The translations under genes and the position numbers were made by a program. A stretch of 32,425 nt of DNA from JBOHER01 sp050701115. GTDB taxonomy: Bacteria; Actinomycetota; Actinomycetes; Mycobacteriales; Pseudonocardiaceae. Shown one piece after another: positions 6,241-14,281 of the stretch; position 1 is the first letter of the stretch, and every line of letters begins with the position of its first letter. Under the pieces are notes generated by a model. It worked only from the letters and a program-made list of their open reading frames with translations. It did not search any database and was not told the origin of the DNA. The DNA is taken from contig JBOHER010000454.1 in the NCBI GenBank assembly GCA_050701115.1, forward strand, positions 1 through 32,425. The letters are read 5' to 3'.

Positions 6241-6942
6241 TCACTGGCATGCGCCCAGGTCGGCCGTGGCAGGCGCGACCTCGGGCCAGCCGGGCAGCTG
6301 ATCGAGACCGCGGTAGGCCTCGGTACAGCCAAGAGACTTGCCATCCAGGGCGAACACCTCCACCACGATAGGCGCACCAGCGCATTCTTCGGCGGTGCCG
6401 ATGCAATCCTCCTTCGCGACCACGATCTCCGCCGAGTCGTCACCGGCGATATCCACCAGGTCCAGGTACCCGCCGCTGGAGAAGTAGGGTCGCTCTGCGG
6501 GCTGCCAGTTGTCCCGAGCGACGAACACCTCGCCGACAACACCACCGTCGTGGTCGCCCCGCACCAGGCAGGCGCTGGTCGCCGCGGGCGCGCAGACCAG
6601 CGACTGCTGGCCCAAACGCACGCCCATCGCGGCCAGCGCGGTTTCGATCACGATGTCCGAGTCAGGCTCGCGCACCCGGACCCGGCCATGAGCCCCTGCG
6701 GCATCGGCGAGCAACTCCACCGTCGTGCCGCCAATCGGCAGGCTGGTCAACACACCGCACGGACTGTCCCCGCACACCGATGCGGCGTCGGTGTCGGTCG
6801 GGCCGAACAGCGCGCCGTTGCCGAGGGCACCCGCCCGCTCGCGCTCGATCCGTAACGCGACGACCGCCGCGAAGGCCACCACGGTGACCAGTGCGGCGAT
6901 CGCTGCGGTGACCACAACTGAGCGCGGTGCCTGCGTTGCCAC
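6241..6942 (-). CDS. Membrane-anchored hypothetical protein
   Basis: I do not recognise this family. The protein (233 residues from the GTG at 6942, which has GAGGAGG just upstream) has one N-terminal hydrophobic segment, V-V-V-T-A-A-I-A-A-L-V-T-V-V-A-F-A-A-V-V, at about residues 8-30. A ~200-residue outside part follows with several Cys (C-G-D-S-P-C-G, L-V-C-A, S-A-C-L-V, E-D-C, E-E-C-A-G, G-A-C-Q), probably forming disulfides. An upstream TTG at 6966 is in frame but lacks a ribosome binding site. It is convergent with maf and divergent from the biotin carboxylase gene. An extracytoplasmic location is inferred from the anchor and the cysteine pattern. Confidence 0.7.
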   Translation of the reverse strand: MATQAPRSVVVTAAIAALVTVVAFAAVVALRIERERAGALGNGALFGPTDTDAASVCGDSPCGVLTSLPIGGTTVELLADAAGAHGRVRVREPDSDIVIETALAAMGVRLGQQSLVCAPAATSACLVRGDHDGGVVGEVFVARDNWQPAERPYFSSGGYLDLVDIAGDDSAEIVVAKEDCIGTAEECAGAPIVVEVFALDGKSLGCTEAYRGLDQLPGWPEVAPATADLGACQ

Positions 6943-7016
6943 GCCCACCTCCTCACACTCGGTCAACAGACCTTAGGCCAGCAGCCACCACCTCATCGGA
7001 CGTGAGGCGGCTCTCC

Positions 7017-7044
7017 TTCCTAACTACTCGCGAGTCCGTAGACT
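7017..7044 (+). promoter_or_regulatory. Candidate promoter of the biotin carboxylase gene
   Basis: TTCCTA (7017-7022) and TAGACT (7039-7044) are spaced 16 nt. The transcript would have a leader of ~65 nt containing AGGAGG at 7105-7110, 6 nt before the GTG start. The -35 match is weak. Confidence 0.3.
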
Positions 7045-7116
7045 CCCTCCCAGGCCTACTGGCGTGCACAGGCGCACGCACAGGTGCCCAACGCTCGTGT
7101 CTATAGGAGGTAGGGC

Positions 7117-8913
7117 GTGCCCGAGACAGCCGCGGCAACCGGCATCGCGTCGGTGACCAAGATCTTGATCGCGAACCGAGGCGAGATCGCCGTTCGCGTC
7201 ATCAGAGCCGCCAAGGACGCCGGGCTCGGCACCGTCGCTGTTTACGCGGACCCGGACCGGGACGCGCTGTTCGTCCGGCTGGCCGACGAGGCCTTCGCCC
7301 TGGGCGGGAACACCGCCGCCGAGAGCTACCTGGTCTTCGACAAGCTGCTCGACGTGGCCAAGCGCTCCGGCGCCGACGCCGTGCACCCGGGCTACGGCTT
7401 CCTCTCCGAGAACGCCGACTTCGCCCAGGCCGTGATCGACGCAGGCCTGACCTGGATCGGACCTTCCCCGCAGGCCATTCGCGACCTCGGCGACAAGGTC
7501 ACCGCGCGGCACATCGCCGCCCGTGCGAACGCCCCGCTGGTGCCCGGCACCAAGGATCCGGTCGACTCCGCGGAGGACATCGTCGCCTTCGCCCAGGTAC
7601 ACGGCCTGCCGGTCGCGATCAAGGCTGCCTTCGGTGGCGGTGGCCGAGGTCTCAAGGTCGCCCGCACGGTCGAGGAGATCCCCGAACTGTTCGAGTCGGC
7701 CACCCGAGAGGCGGTCGCCGCGTTCGGTCGCGGCGAATGCTTCGTCGAGCGCTACCTCGACAAGCCCCGGCACGTCGAGGCCCAGGTGCTGGCCGACCAG
7801 CACGGCAACGTGATCGTCGTCGGCACCCGCGACTGCTCATTGCAGCGCCGCCACCAGAAGCTGGTCGAGGAGGCACCCGCGCCGTTCCTCACTGACGAGC
7901 AGCGCGCCGCCATCCACGAATCCGCCAAGGCCATCTGCAAGGAGGCGGGCTACTCCGGCGCGGGCACCGTCGAATACCTGGTCGGCCAGGACGGCACGAT
8001 CTCCTTCCTCGAGGTCAACACCCGGCTGCAGGTCGAGCACCCGGTGTCCGAGGAGACCACCGGCATCGACCTGGTTCGCGAGCAGTTCCGCATCGCGGCG
8101 GGCGAGAAGCTGCGCTACACCGAAGACCCCGAGCCGCGTGGCCACTCGATCGAGTTCCGCATCAACGGCGAGGACGCGGGCCGCAACTTCCTGCCCGCGC
8201 CCGGCACCGTGACCCGGCTCCGTTTGCCGGAGGGTCCCGGCGTTCGGGTCGACACCGGCGTTGAGCAGGGAACGGTCATCGGTGGCCAGTTCGACTCACT
8301 GCTGGCCAAGCTGATCGTCACCGGTTCCGACCGGCAGAACGCGCTGGAGCGCAGCCGCCGCGCATTGGACGAGATGGTCGCCGAAGGCATGGCCACCGTG
8401 CTGCCCTTCCACCGGCGGATCGTGCGCGACCCGGCATTCGTCGGTAAGGACGGCTTCGCGGTGCACACCCGCTGGATCGAGACCGAGTGGGACAACACGG
8501 TCGAGCCGTTCAGCGCCGACGAATCTGCTGCCGAAGCCGAAGAGTTGCCACGCCAGACCGTGACCGTCGAGGTCGGTGGCCGTAGGCTTGAAGTCTCACT
8601 GCCCGGCGACCTCGCGTTCGGTGGCGGCGACGGAGGTGGCGGTGCCGCCACGAAAGCCAAGCCACGGAAGCGAGGCGGCGGTAAGGCGTCGGTCTCCGGC
8701 GATGCGGTGACCGCGCCGATGCAGGGCACCATCATCAAGCTGCCGATCGAGGACGGTCAGCAGGTCGAGGCGGGCGAGCTTGTCGTCGTCCTCGAGGCGA
8801 TGAAGATGGAAAACCCGGTCACCGCACACAAGTCCGGTACGGTGACCGGCCTGTCCGTCGAGGTCGGCGCGACCGTGACCCAGGGCCAGGTCATCTTCGA
8901 GCTCAAGGATTGA
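7117..8913 (+). CDS. accA3: Acyl-CoA carboxylase alpha subunit (biotin carboxylase plus BCCP)
   Basis: This protein carboxylates its own biotin using ATP and bicarbonate, and supplies carboxybiotin to AccD-type partners. The 598 residues comprise the biotin carboxylase N-domain (K-I-L-I-A-N-R-G-E-I-A-V-R), an ATP-grasp domain with the loop F-G-G-G-G-R-G-L-K, and the E-V-N-T-R-L-Q-V-E-H-P-V active-site strand. A flexible Gly/Lys-rich linker near 505-525 leads to the biotinyl domain with E-A-M-K-M-E-N-P, biotin on Lys563. The GTG start has AGGAGG 6 nt upstream. Together with AccD5 and AccE it should form the propionyl-CoA carboxylase; in mycobacteria the corresponding AccA3 also serves other AccD subunits. 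Confidence 0.96.
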   Translation: MPETAAATGIASVTKILIANRGEIAVRVIRAAKDAGLGTVAVYADPDRDALFVRLADEAFALGGNTAAESYLVFDKLLDVAKRSGADAVHPGYGFLSENADFAQAVIDAGLTWIGPSPQAIRDLGDKVTARHIAARANAPLVPGTKDPVDSAEDIVAFAQVHGLPVAIKAAFGGGGRGLKVARTVEEIPELFESATREAVAAFGRGECFVERYLDKPRHVEAQVLADQHGNVIVVGTRDCSLQRRHQKLVEEAPAPFLTDEQRAAIHESAKAICKEAGYSGAGTVEYLVGQDGTISFLEVNTRLQVEHPVSEETTGIDLVREQFRIAAGEKLRYTEDPEPRGHSIEFRINGEDAGRNFLPAPGTVTRLRLPEGPGVRVDTGVEQGTVIGGQFDSLLAKLIVTGSDRQNALERSRRALDEMVAEGMATVLPFHRRIVRDPAFVGKDGFAVHTRWIETEWDNTVEPFSADESAAEAEELPRQTVTVEVGGRRLEVSLPGDLAFGGGDGGGGAATKAKPRKRGGGKASVSGDAVTAPMQGTIIKLPIEDGQQVEAGELVVVLEAMKMENPVTAHKSGTVTGLSVEVGATVTQGQVIFELKD

Positions 8914-8922
8914 GGCGGGAGC

Positions 8923-8952
8923 GGCGGGTGACCACCGACCAAACCGCCCGCC
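8923..8952 (+). terminator. GC-rich stem-loop after the biotin carboxylase gene
   Basis: GGCGGG at 8923-8928 and CCCGCC at 8947-8952 can pair, starting 9 nt after the stop. The loop is 18 nt and there is no T-run, so this is a weak terminator candidate. Confidence 0.25.
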
Positions 8953-9015
8953 GAAATCCTTCGCACGCAGCGCGCCAGCGCTGCCGAGACGACAGAGTTC
9001 CCCGCAGAGAACCCG

Positions 9016-9021
9016 TACGAT
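9016..9021 (+). promoter_or_regulatory. Putative -10 (TACGAT) of the DUF1707 gene, leaderless
   Basis: TACGAT lies 6 nt before the GTG at 9028 and no ribosome binding site is visible, as for several other genes in this window. Confidence 0.45.
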
Positions 9022-9027
9022 CGAGAT

Positions 9028-9444
9028 GTGAACGTCGACCAGCCGGAACTCCGGCTCAGCGATGCCGAGCGGCAAGACGCATTGGATGCTCTCGGTGAGC
9101 ACATGCGCGCGGGCAGGCTGGATATCGACGAGTACGGCGACCGGTCGGCCCTGATCAGCACGGCCAGGACCCGGGGCGAGCTGCTCCCGCTGTTCGCCGA
9201 TCTCCCGCAGCCGCGGCCCGCCGTGCTGCGTGATCACCTGCCGCTGCCGGTGCAGCAGCGGCTCCCGACTCCATCCGCGGGCGCATGGCTGGCTTCCAGC
9301 GCTGTTCCGATCGCCGCGGTGCTGGCGATCGTGCTGTTTGTCACCGTGGCGCGCGGGTTCTGGTTGGTGTTCCTGCTCCCGGCGGCGGTCGCGCTGGTGA
9401 TCGGCGCGGCCAGCAGCGGCCGGTGGCGGCCGGGTAAGGGCTGA
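9028..9444 (+). CDS. DUF1707 domain membrane protein
   Basis: This is a 138-residue protein. The N-terminal ~60 residues (R-L-S-D-A-E-R-Q-D-A-L-D-A-L-G-E-H, A-G-R-L-D-I-D-E-Y-G-D-R) are a clear DUF1707 (SHOCT-like) domain, common in actinobacteria. Two hydrophobic helices follow at about 88-108 and 112-128 (S-A-V-P-I-A-A-V-L-A-I-V-L-F-V and F-W-L-V-F-L-L-P-A-A-V-A-L-V), with a short basic cytoplasmic end. Start is GTG with a TACGAT hexamer just upstream. The role of DUF1707 is not known to me; the domain is usually attached to small membrane modules as here. The next gene follows after 28 bp in the same direction but has its own promoter-like box. Confidence 0.85.
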   Translation: MNVDQPELRLSDAERQDALDALGEHMRAGRLDIDEYGDRSALISTARTRGELLPLFADLPQPRPAVLRDHLPLPVQQRLPTPSAGAWLASSAVPIAAVLAIVLFVTVARGFWLVFLLPAAVALVIGAASSGRWRPGKG

Positions 9445-9459
9445 CCGCCCTCGCGCCGG

Positions 9460-9465
9460 TACGGT
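9460..9465 (+). promoter_or_regulatory. Putative -10 (TACGGT) of the GNAT gene, leaderless
   Basis: TACGGT lies 7 nt before the ATG at 9473, inside the short gap after the DUF1707 gene. No Shine-Dalgarno sequence is present. Confidence 0.4.
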
Positions 9466-9472
9466 CCCTGAC

Positions 9473-10027
9473 ATGGAGCCCGTTGAGATCAATGCCGGCA
9501 GCTACTACCTGCGCCAGATGCGCGCCGATGACCGCCTGGACGACCGGCCGACGTTGATCGAGGCGTTCGCCGACCCGGAGATGCGGCACTATGTCCCGCA
9601 GTACACGGTTGCCACGCTAGAGCAGGCCGAAGGCTACATCGCGGATCGAGCCGAGGCGTGGACGAGCGGACGACGCTGCACCTGGGCGATCGCCGAGCCG
9701 ACCACCGGCGAGCTGATCGGCGAAGTCGCCGTGAAGAACATCGACGTGGACGCGGCCACCGGAGAGATCGCGGTGTGGGTGCACCACGAGGTCCGGCGCA
9801 ACGGCGTCGCCGCGACAGCGGTGCAGGCCGCGCTGCGCTTCGCGGCCGGCGCGCTCGGTCTCGTCCAGATCGACTACGTCTGCGACGAAGGCAACGCTGC
9901 CTCGGCCGCCCTTGCCCGCAGCTGCGGGTTCATCCTGGCCGGGCCGACCGAGTCGTTGGCGGGCGTCCCGTCGCTGCGCTGGACCTACCGATCCCGCCCG
10001 TGCCGAGCTAGCCCGCCGGTTCGCTGA
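9473..10027 (+). CDS. GNAT family N-acetyltransferase (RimJ/RimL-like)
   Basis: This 184-residue protein has the layout of GNAT enzymes that transfer acetyl from acetyl-CoA to an amine. It starts L-R-Q-M-R-A-D-D, then W-A-I-A-E-P-T-T-G-E-L-I-G-E-V-A, and then the acetyl-CoA motif I-A-V-W-V-H-H-E-V-R-R-N-G-V-A (residues ~98-112), matching the Q/RxxGxG/A pyrophosphate-binding pattern. The N-E-G-N-A-A-S-x-A-L-A-R-S-C-G-F-type segment appears here as D-E-G-N-A-A-S-A-A-L-A-R-S-C-G-F. Its last 43 bp overlap the 3' end of the convergent glpD. The substrate is unknown; RimJ/RimL-type proteins act on protein N-termini, but many relatives modify small molecules. Confidence 0.85.
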   Translation: MEPVEINAGSYYLRQMRADDRLDDRPTLIEAFADPEMRHYVPQYTVATLEQAEGYIADRAEAWTSGRRCTWAIAEPTTGELIGEVAVKNIDVDAATGEIAVWVHHEVRRNGVAATAVQAALRFAAGALGLVQIDYVCDEGNAASAALARSCGFILAGPTESLAGVPSLRWTYRSRPCRASPPVR

Positions 10028-11769
10028 TCCGGGGCCCGAGGGTCGGGGGCGGCGGAACGACGCGCATCGGCGGCCTTGTCGTCGGTCTGCCGCTGCGAGT
10101 CACGCTCGGCAGCCACCCGCGCGGCATAGACCGCTACTTCGCGCTCGACGGTGTCGGCGGTCCAGCCGAGCACGCCGCCCATCAACTCGGCGACCTGGCG
10201 GGCACAATCCACCCCACGGTGCGGGTACTCGATGGAGATCCGCATGCGCCGCGCCAGCGCGTCCTCGAGGTGCAGCGCACCCTCGTGGCTGGCCGCATAG
10301 ACCGCCTCGACCCGCAGGTAGTCAGGTGCGTGATCGATCGGCCGCAACCACTGTGGACGGTCTTCGGCAAGGGCGAGCACCTCGTGCACAAGGGATCCGT
10401 ACCGGTCGAGCAGATGCCGCATCCGATAGGGATGCAGTCCGTGCCGCACGGCGAGGAGATCGGCCTGATTGACCAGGGCGTGGTACCCATCCGCACCGAG
10501 CAGCGGCACCTTGTCGGTGATCGAGGGTTGGATCCGGGTCGGCAGGTCGACCGCGGCGGCGTCGACCGCGTCGGCTGCCATCACCCGGTAGGTCGTGTAC
10601 TTGCCACCCGCGATCGCGACCATGCCAGGGGCGACCCTGGCCACCGCATGCTCCCGGGACAGTTTGGAGGTTTCCTCGCTCTCCCCCGCCAGCAGCGGCC
10701 GCAGGCCGGCATAGACGCCCTCGATGTCGTCGTGGGTCAGCGGGGTGGCCAGCACGGTGTTGACCTGATCGAGGATGTAGTCGATATCCGGCTTGGTCGC
10801 CGCAGGATGTGCGAGGTCAAGGTTCCAGTCGGTGTCGGTGGTGCCGATGATCCAATGACTCCGCCACGGAATCACGAACAGCACGGAGGTCTCGGTGCGC
10901 AGGATGATTCCCGACTCGGCGATGATGCGGTCCCTCGGGACGACGATGTGCACGCCCTTGCTGGCCCGCACCCGGAACCGTCCTCGGCTGCCGGAGAGTC
11001 CCTGCAACTCGTCGGTCCACACGCCGGTGCAGTTGATCACCGCGCCGGCCGGGATCTCCACCTCACGGCCGTCCTCGACATCGCGCACCCGCACGCCGGA
11101 AACGCGGTCGGCCTCGTGCAGGAAGTCGATCACCTGGGTGGAGGTCCGGACGACCGCGCCGTAATGCGCGGCGGTGCGCGCCAGCATCATGGTGTGCCTG
11201 GCATCGTCGGTCTGTGCGTCGTGATAACGGATGCCACCGATCAGCGACCCGCGCTTGAGGGCGGGCGCAAGACGCAGCGCACCCGCTCGGGTCAGGTGTT
11301 TCTGCCCCGGCACCGAGCGCGCGCCGCCCATGGTGTCGTAGAGGAACAACCCGGCAGCGGTATACGGCCGCTCCCACAGCCGGTGAGTCAGCGGATAGAG
11401 GAAACTCACCGGCTTCACCAGATGCGGGGCGAGCCGGGTGAGCATCAGTTCGCGCTCCGCGAGAGCCTCCCGAACCAGGGAGAACTCGAGCTGTTCGAGA
11501 TAACGCAGGCCACCGTGGAAGAGCTTGCTCGACCGGCTCGATGTGCCGGAACCGAGGTCGCGGGCTTCGACCAGCGCGACCCGCAGCCCTCGGGTGGCAG
11601 CGTCGAGCGCTGTTCCGGCTCCCACCACGCCGCCGCCGATCACGACCACGTCGAAGGTTTCTTTCCCCAGCCGCTGCCAGGTTTCCCCGCGCTCCATGAC
11701 GCCTAGCCGACCGATCGCTGTCGATCCAGCGGGCCGTGGACCGGGCCTGCCGCTGTCACCGATGGTCAT
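9985..11769 (-). CDS. glpD: FAD-dependent glycerol-3-phosphate dehydrogenase
   Basis: GlpD oxidises sn-glycerol-3-phosphate to dihydroxyacetone phosphate at the membrane and passes electrons to quinone. The ~594-residue protein carries the FAD dinucleotide fold F-D-V-V-V-I-G-G-G-V-V-G-A-G near residue 40, then R-S-S-K-L-F-H-G-G-L-R-Y-L. W-I-I-G-T-T-D-T-D-W and A-G-G-K-Y-T-T-Y-R, typical of GlpD, follow, along with a C-terminal helical domain. The last ~40 residues are polar and look like an unconserved tail. The ATG at 11769 follows GGGAGG by about 6 nt, and a GTG directly before it is an alternative. The frame is open further upstream, but those residues do not look like protein. It is divergent from glpF-glpK, and the three form a glycerol-use locus. 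Confidence 0.95.
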   Translation of the reverse strand: MTIGDSGRPGPRPAGSTAIGRLGVMERGETWQRLGKETFDVVVIGGGVVGAGTALDAATRGLRVALVEARDLGSGTSSRSSKLFHGGLRYLEQLEFSLVREALAERELMLTRLAPHLVKPVSFLYPLTHRLWERPYTAAGLFLYDTMGGARSVPGQKHLTRAGALRLAPALKRGSLIGGIRYHDAQTDDARHTMMLARTAAHYGAVVRTSTQVIDFLHEADRVSGVRVRDVEDGREVEIPAGAVINCTGVWTDELQGLSGSRGRFRVRASKGVHIVVPRDRIIAESGIILRTETSVLFVIPWRSHWIIGTTDTDWNLDLAHPAATKPDIDYILDQVNTVLATPLTHDDIEGVYAGLRPLLAGESEETSKLSREHAVARVAPGMVAIAGGKYTTYRVMAADAVDAAAVDLPTRIQPSITDKVPLLGADGYHALVNQADLLAVRHGLHPYRMRHLLDRYGSLVHEVLALAEDRPQWLRPIDHAPDYLRVEAVYAASHEGALHLEDALARRMRISIEYPHRGVDCARQVAELMGGVLGWTADTVEREVAVYAARVAAERDSQRQTDDKAADARRSAAPDPRAPDQRTGGLARHGRDR

Positions 11770-11904
11770 CACGGGCCTCCCTCGATCAATAACCGGGCCG
11801 ATGCTCACCGTACCGGGGCGCGGCGTACCTCGCGGAGATCGAGGAGTTGCCTCGTCTGGTCCTAGCGTATGGGCCTGACGGCAAGTAGCGTGCTGCCCGA
11901 TCAT

Positions 11905-11936
11905 GGTCGGCAACGGCGCCACCAGCGTCGCCGACC
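11905..11936. promoter_or_regulatory. Inverted repeat in the glpD-glpF divergent region
   Basis: GGTCGGC (11905-11911) and GCCGACC (11930-11936) are perfect arms 18 nt apart, ending 33 nt before the glpF ATG. It lies in the 200-bp region shared by both glycerol promoters. It could be an operator or a leader hairpin; no regulator gene is present nearby. Confidence 0.25.
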
Positions 11937-11969
11937 GGGCAGATTCGCGCACCACGTTGGGAGGACGTG

Positions 11970-12719
11970 ATGAGTGCAGGTTCGATTTTCCTCTGGGAGA
12001 TGCTCGGCACCGGGGTGCTGATCTTGCTGGGCGCAGGCGTCGTGGCCAACAATATGCTGCGAAGTACGCTCGGTCACGGCACCGGGTTCCTGTTCGTGTG
12101 CTTCGGCTGGGCTTTCGCGGTGTTCGCCGGGGCGAGCGTCGCCGCGCCGAGCGGCGCACACATCAATCCGGCCGTCACGCTCGGGCTGGCGGTCGCGGGC
12201 AAGGCCGAGTGGGCGGACGTCCCAGTCTACGTCGCGGGCCAGATGGTCGGAGCGATCATCGGCGCCATGCTCTGCTGGGCGGCGTACAAGCCGCAGCTCG
12301 ACGCGCATCCCGAGCCGCAGAAGACCCTCGGCATCTTCTCGACAGGTCCGACCATCCCGAACCACGCGTGGAATCTCGTGACCGAGATCATCGGCACCTT
12401 CGTGCTGGTTGGCTGGATCCTGCTCAGCCCGAGCTACCAGGCGGGTCCGGATGATGTTCCCCAGTTCGGCAACTCGGCGCTTGGTTATGCCGCGGTCGCC
12501 TTCGTCGTTCTCGTGATCGGTACCTCCCTTGGCGGTCCTACCGGGTACGCGATCAATCCCGCCCGAGACCTTGGCCCGCGCATCGCGTACGCGTTCCTGA
12601 TGCCGATTCGTAGCAAGGGCACCGGCAACTGGGGGTACTCCTGGGTTCCTGTCGTCGGCCCGCTGGCAGGCGGTGCCCTCGCCGCGCTGCTCTTCCTCGC
12701 CATGCCCACCACCGGGTGA
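11970..12719 (+). CDS. glpF: Glycerol uptake facilitator (aquaglyceroporin)
   Basis: This channel lets glycerol diffuse across the membrane. It is 249 residues with about six hydrophobic segments and the two half-helix pore motifs of the MIP family: H-I-N-P-A-V-T-L at about 66-73 and A-I-N-P-A-R-D-L-G-P-R near 192-202. The Asp after the second NPA-R is the signature of glycerol-conducting rather than water-only channels. Start is the ATG at 11970 with GGGAGG 5 nt upstream; a GTG directly before it is an alternative. glpK follows after 47 bp, so the two are surely one transcript, divergent from glpD. Confidence 0.95.
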   Translation: MSAGSIFLWEMLGTGVLILLGAGVVANNMLRSTLGHGTGFLFVCFGWAFAVFAGASVAAPSGAHINPAVTLGLAVAGKAEWADVPVYVAGQMVGAIIGAMLCWAAYKPQLDAHPEPQKTLGIFSTGPTIPNHAWNLVTEIIGTFVLVGWILLSPSYQAGPDDVPQFGNSALGYAAVAFVVLVIGTSLGGPTGYAINPARDLGPRIAYAFLMPIRSKGTGNWGYSWVPVVGPLAGGALAALLFLAMPTTG

Positions 12720-12766
12720 ACACCAACATCTCCTCGACCACCTACTCACCTCATCAGGGAGCACCA

Positions 12767-14281
12767 ATGGCAAGCTACGTCGCGGCGCTCGACCAGGGCA
12801 CCACATCGACCCGCGCCATGATCTTCGACCACTCCGGCCGGGTCATCGGCGTCGATCAGCGCGAACACGAGCAGATCTTTCCCCAGGCCGGCTGGGTCGA
12901 GCACAACGCGGAGGAGATCTGGCAGAACACCAGGGCGGTGGCGGCGGGCGCGCTGGCCAAGGCCGACCTGCAGGCGGGTGACATCGCCGCCGTCGGGATC
13001 ACCAACCAGCGTGAGACAACCGTTGTGTGGGACCGGGTGACCGGCAAGCCGGTGTACAACGCCATTGTCTGGCAGGACACCCGGACCGACCGGATCGTGT
13101 CCCGGCTGGGCGAGCTCGGGGGCGGCCAGGAACGCTACCGCGAGAAGACAGGGCTACCGCTGGCCACATACTTCTCCGGGCCGAAGATCAAGTGGATTCT
13201 GGACAATGTGGAGGGTGTCCGCGAGCGGGCGGAGGCGGGCGAACTGCTGTTCGGCAACATGGACACCTGGGTGCTCTGGAACATGACCGGAGGGCCGGAC
13301 GGGGGCGTGCACGTCACGGACCCGACCAACGCTTCCCGCACCCTGCTGATGGATCTGGACAGGCTCGCCTGGGATCCGGAGATCGCCGGGGAGATGGGCA
13401 CCCCGCTCACGCTGCTACCGGAGATCAAGTCCTCGTCCGAGGTGTACGGCAAGGTGCGCGAGCGCGGCGCGCTCGCCGGAGTGCCGATCGCGGGCATTCT
13501 CGGCGATCAGCAGGCAGCCACCTTCGGCCAAGCCTGCTTGTCACCTGGGGAAGCCAAGAACACCTACGGCACGGGGAACTTCGTGCTGCTCAACACCGGC
13601 AACGACAAGGTGCTTTCGGAGAACGGCCTGCTCACCACGGTCTGCTACCAGATCGGGGACGCCGCACCGGTGTATGCACTGGAAGGCGCCATCGCGGTCA
13701 CCGGCTCGCTGGTGCAGTGGCTGCGGGACAACCTCGGCATGATCACCTCCGCCGCCGAGATCGAAGATCACGCGCGCACGGTGCAGGACAACGGCGGCGC
13801 CTACTTCGTTCCCGCGTTCTCCGGCCTGTTCGCGCCGTACTGGCGGTCCGACGCCCGGGGCGCCATCGTCGGGCTGACCCGCTACGTCAACAAGGGCCAC
13901 CTGGCGCGCGCGGTGCTGGAAGCCACCGCCTTCCAGACCCGCGAGGTCATCGACGCGATGAACGCCGACTCCGGAGTTGCGCTCACCTCCCTGAAGGTCG
14001 ACGGCGGCATGGTCGTCAACGATCTGCTGATGCAGTTCCAGGCGGACATCCTCGGTGTGCCGGTGATCCGTCCCGTCGTGGCGGAGACCACCGCGCTCGG
14101 CGCTGCCTACGCGGCGGGCCTCGCGGTCGGTTTCTGGGCCAGTGAGGACGACATCCGCACCAACTGGGCCAAGGACAAGCAGTGGGACCCGTCGATGGAC
14201 GAGGACCGCCGCGAACGTGAGTACCGCAGCTGGAAGAAGGCGGTGACCAGGACGTTCGACTGGGTGGAGGACGAGGGCTAG
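12767..14281 (+). CDS. glpK: Glycerol kinase
   Basis: It phosphorylates glycerol with ATP to sn-glycerol-3-phosphate, the substrate of GlpD. The 504-residue protein is a standard FGGY-family kinase: Y-V-A-A-L-D-Q-G-T-T-S-T-R-A phosphate loop at the start, I-T-N-Q-R-E-T-T-V-V-W-D, and the glycerol-contacting N-A-I-V-W-Q-D-T-R. Downstream are I-L-G-D-Q-Q-A-A-T-F-G-Q, Y-G-T-G-N-F, and V-D-G-G-M-V-V-N-D-L-L-M-Q near the C-terminus. The ATG at 12767 follows GGGAG at a normal distance. An upstream in-frame GTG overlapping the glpF stop codon would add 17 residues unlike the family. Its stop overlaps the stop of the convergent VOC gene at a shared CTAG. Confidence 0.97.
   Translation: MASYVAALDQGTTSTRAMIFDHSGRVIGVDQREHEQIFPQAGWVEHNAEEIWQNTRAVAAGALAKADLQAGDIAAVGITNQRETTVVWDRVTGKPVYNAIVWQDTRTDRIVSRLGELGGGQERYREKTGLPLATYFSGPKIKWILDNVEGVRERAEAGELLFGNMDTWVLWNMTGGPDGGVHVTDPTNASRTLLMDLDRLAWDPEIAGEMGTPLTLLPEIKSSSEVYGKVRERGALAGVPIAGILGDQQAATFGQACLSPGEAKNTYGTGNFVLLNTGNDKVLSENGLLTTVCYQIGDAAPVYALEGAIAVTGSLVQWLRDNLGMITSAAEIEDHARTVQDNGGAYFVPAFSGLFAPYWRSDARGAIVGLTRYVNKGHLARAVLEATAFQTREVIDAMNADSGVALTSLKVDGGMVVNDLLMQFQADILGVPVIRPVVAETTALGAAYAAGLAVGFWASEDDIRTNWAKDKQWDPSMDEDRREREYRSWKKAVTRTFDWVEDEG

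Noticed and set aside
10219..11706. A 495-codon plus-strand frame opposite glpD
   Set aside because: glpD on the minus strand is complete and has the FAD and substrate motifs; the opposite frame has none.
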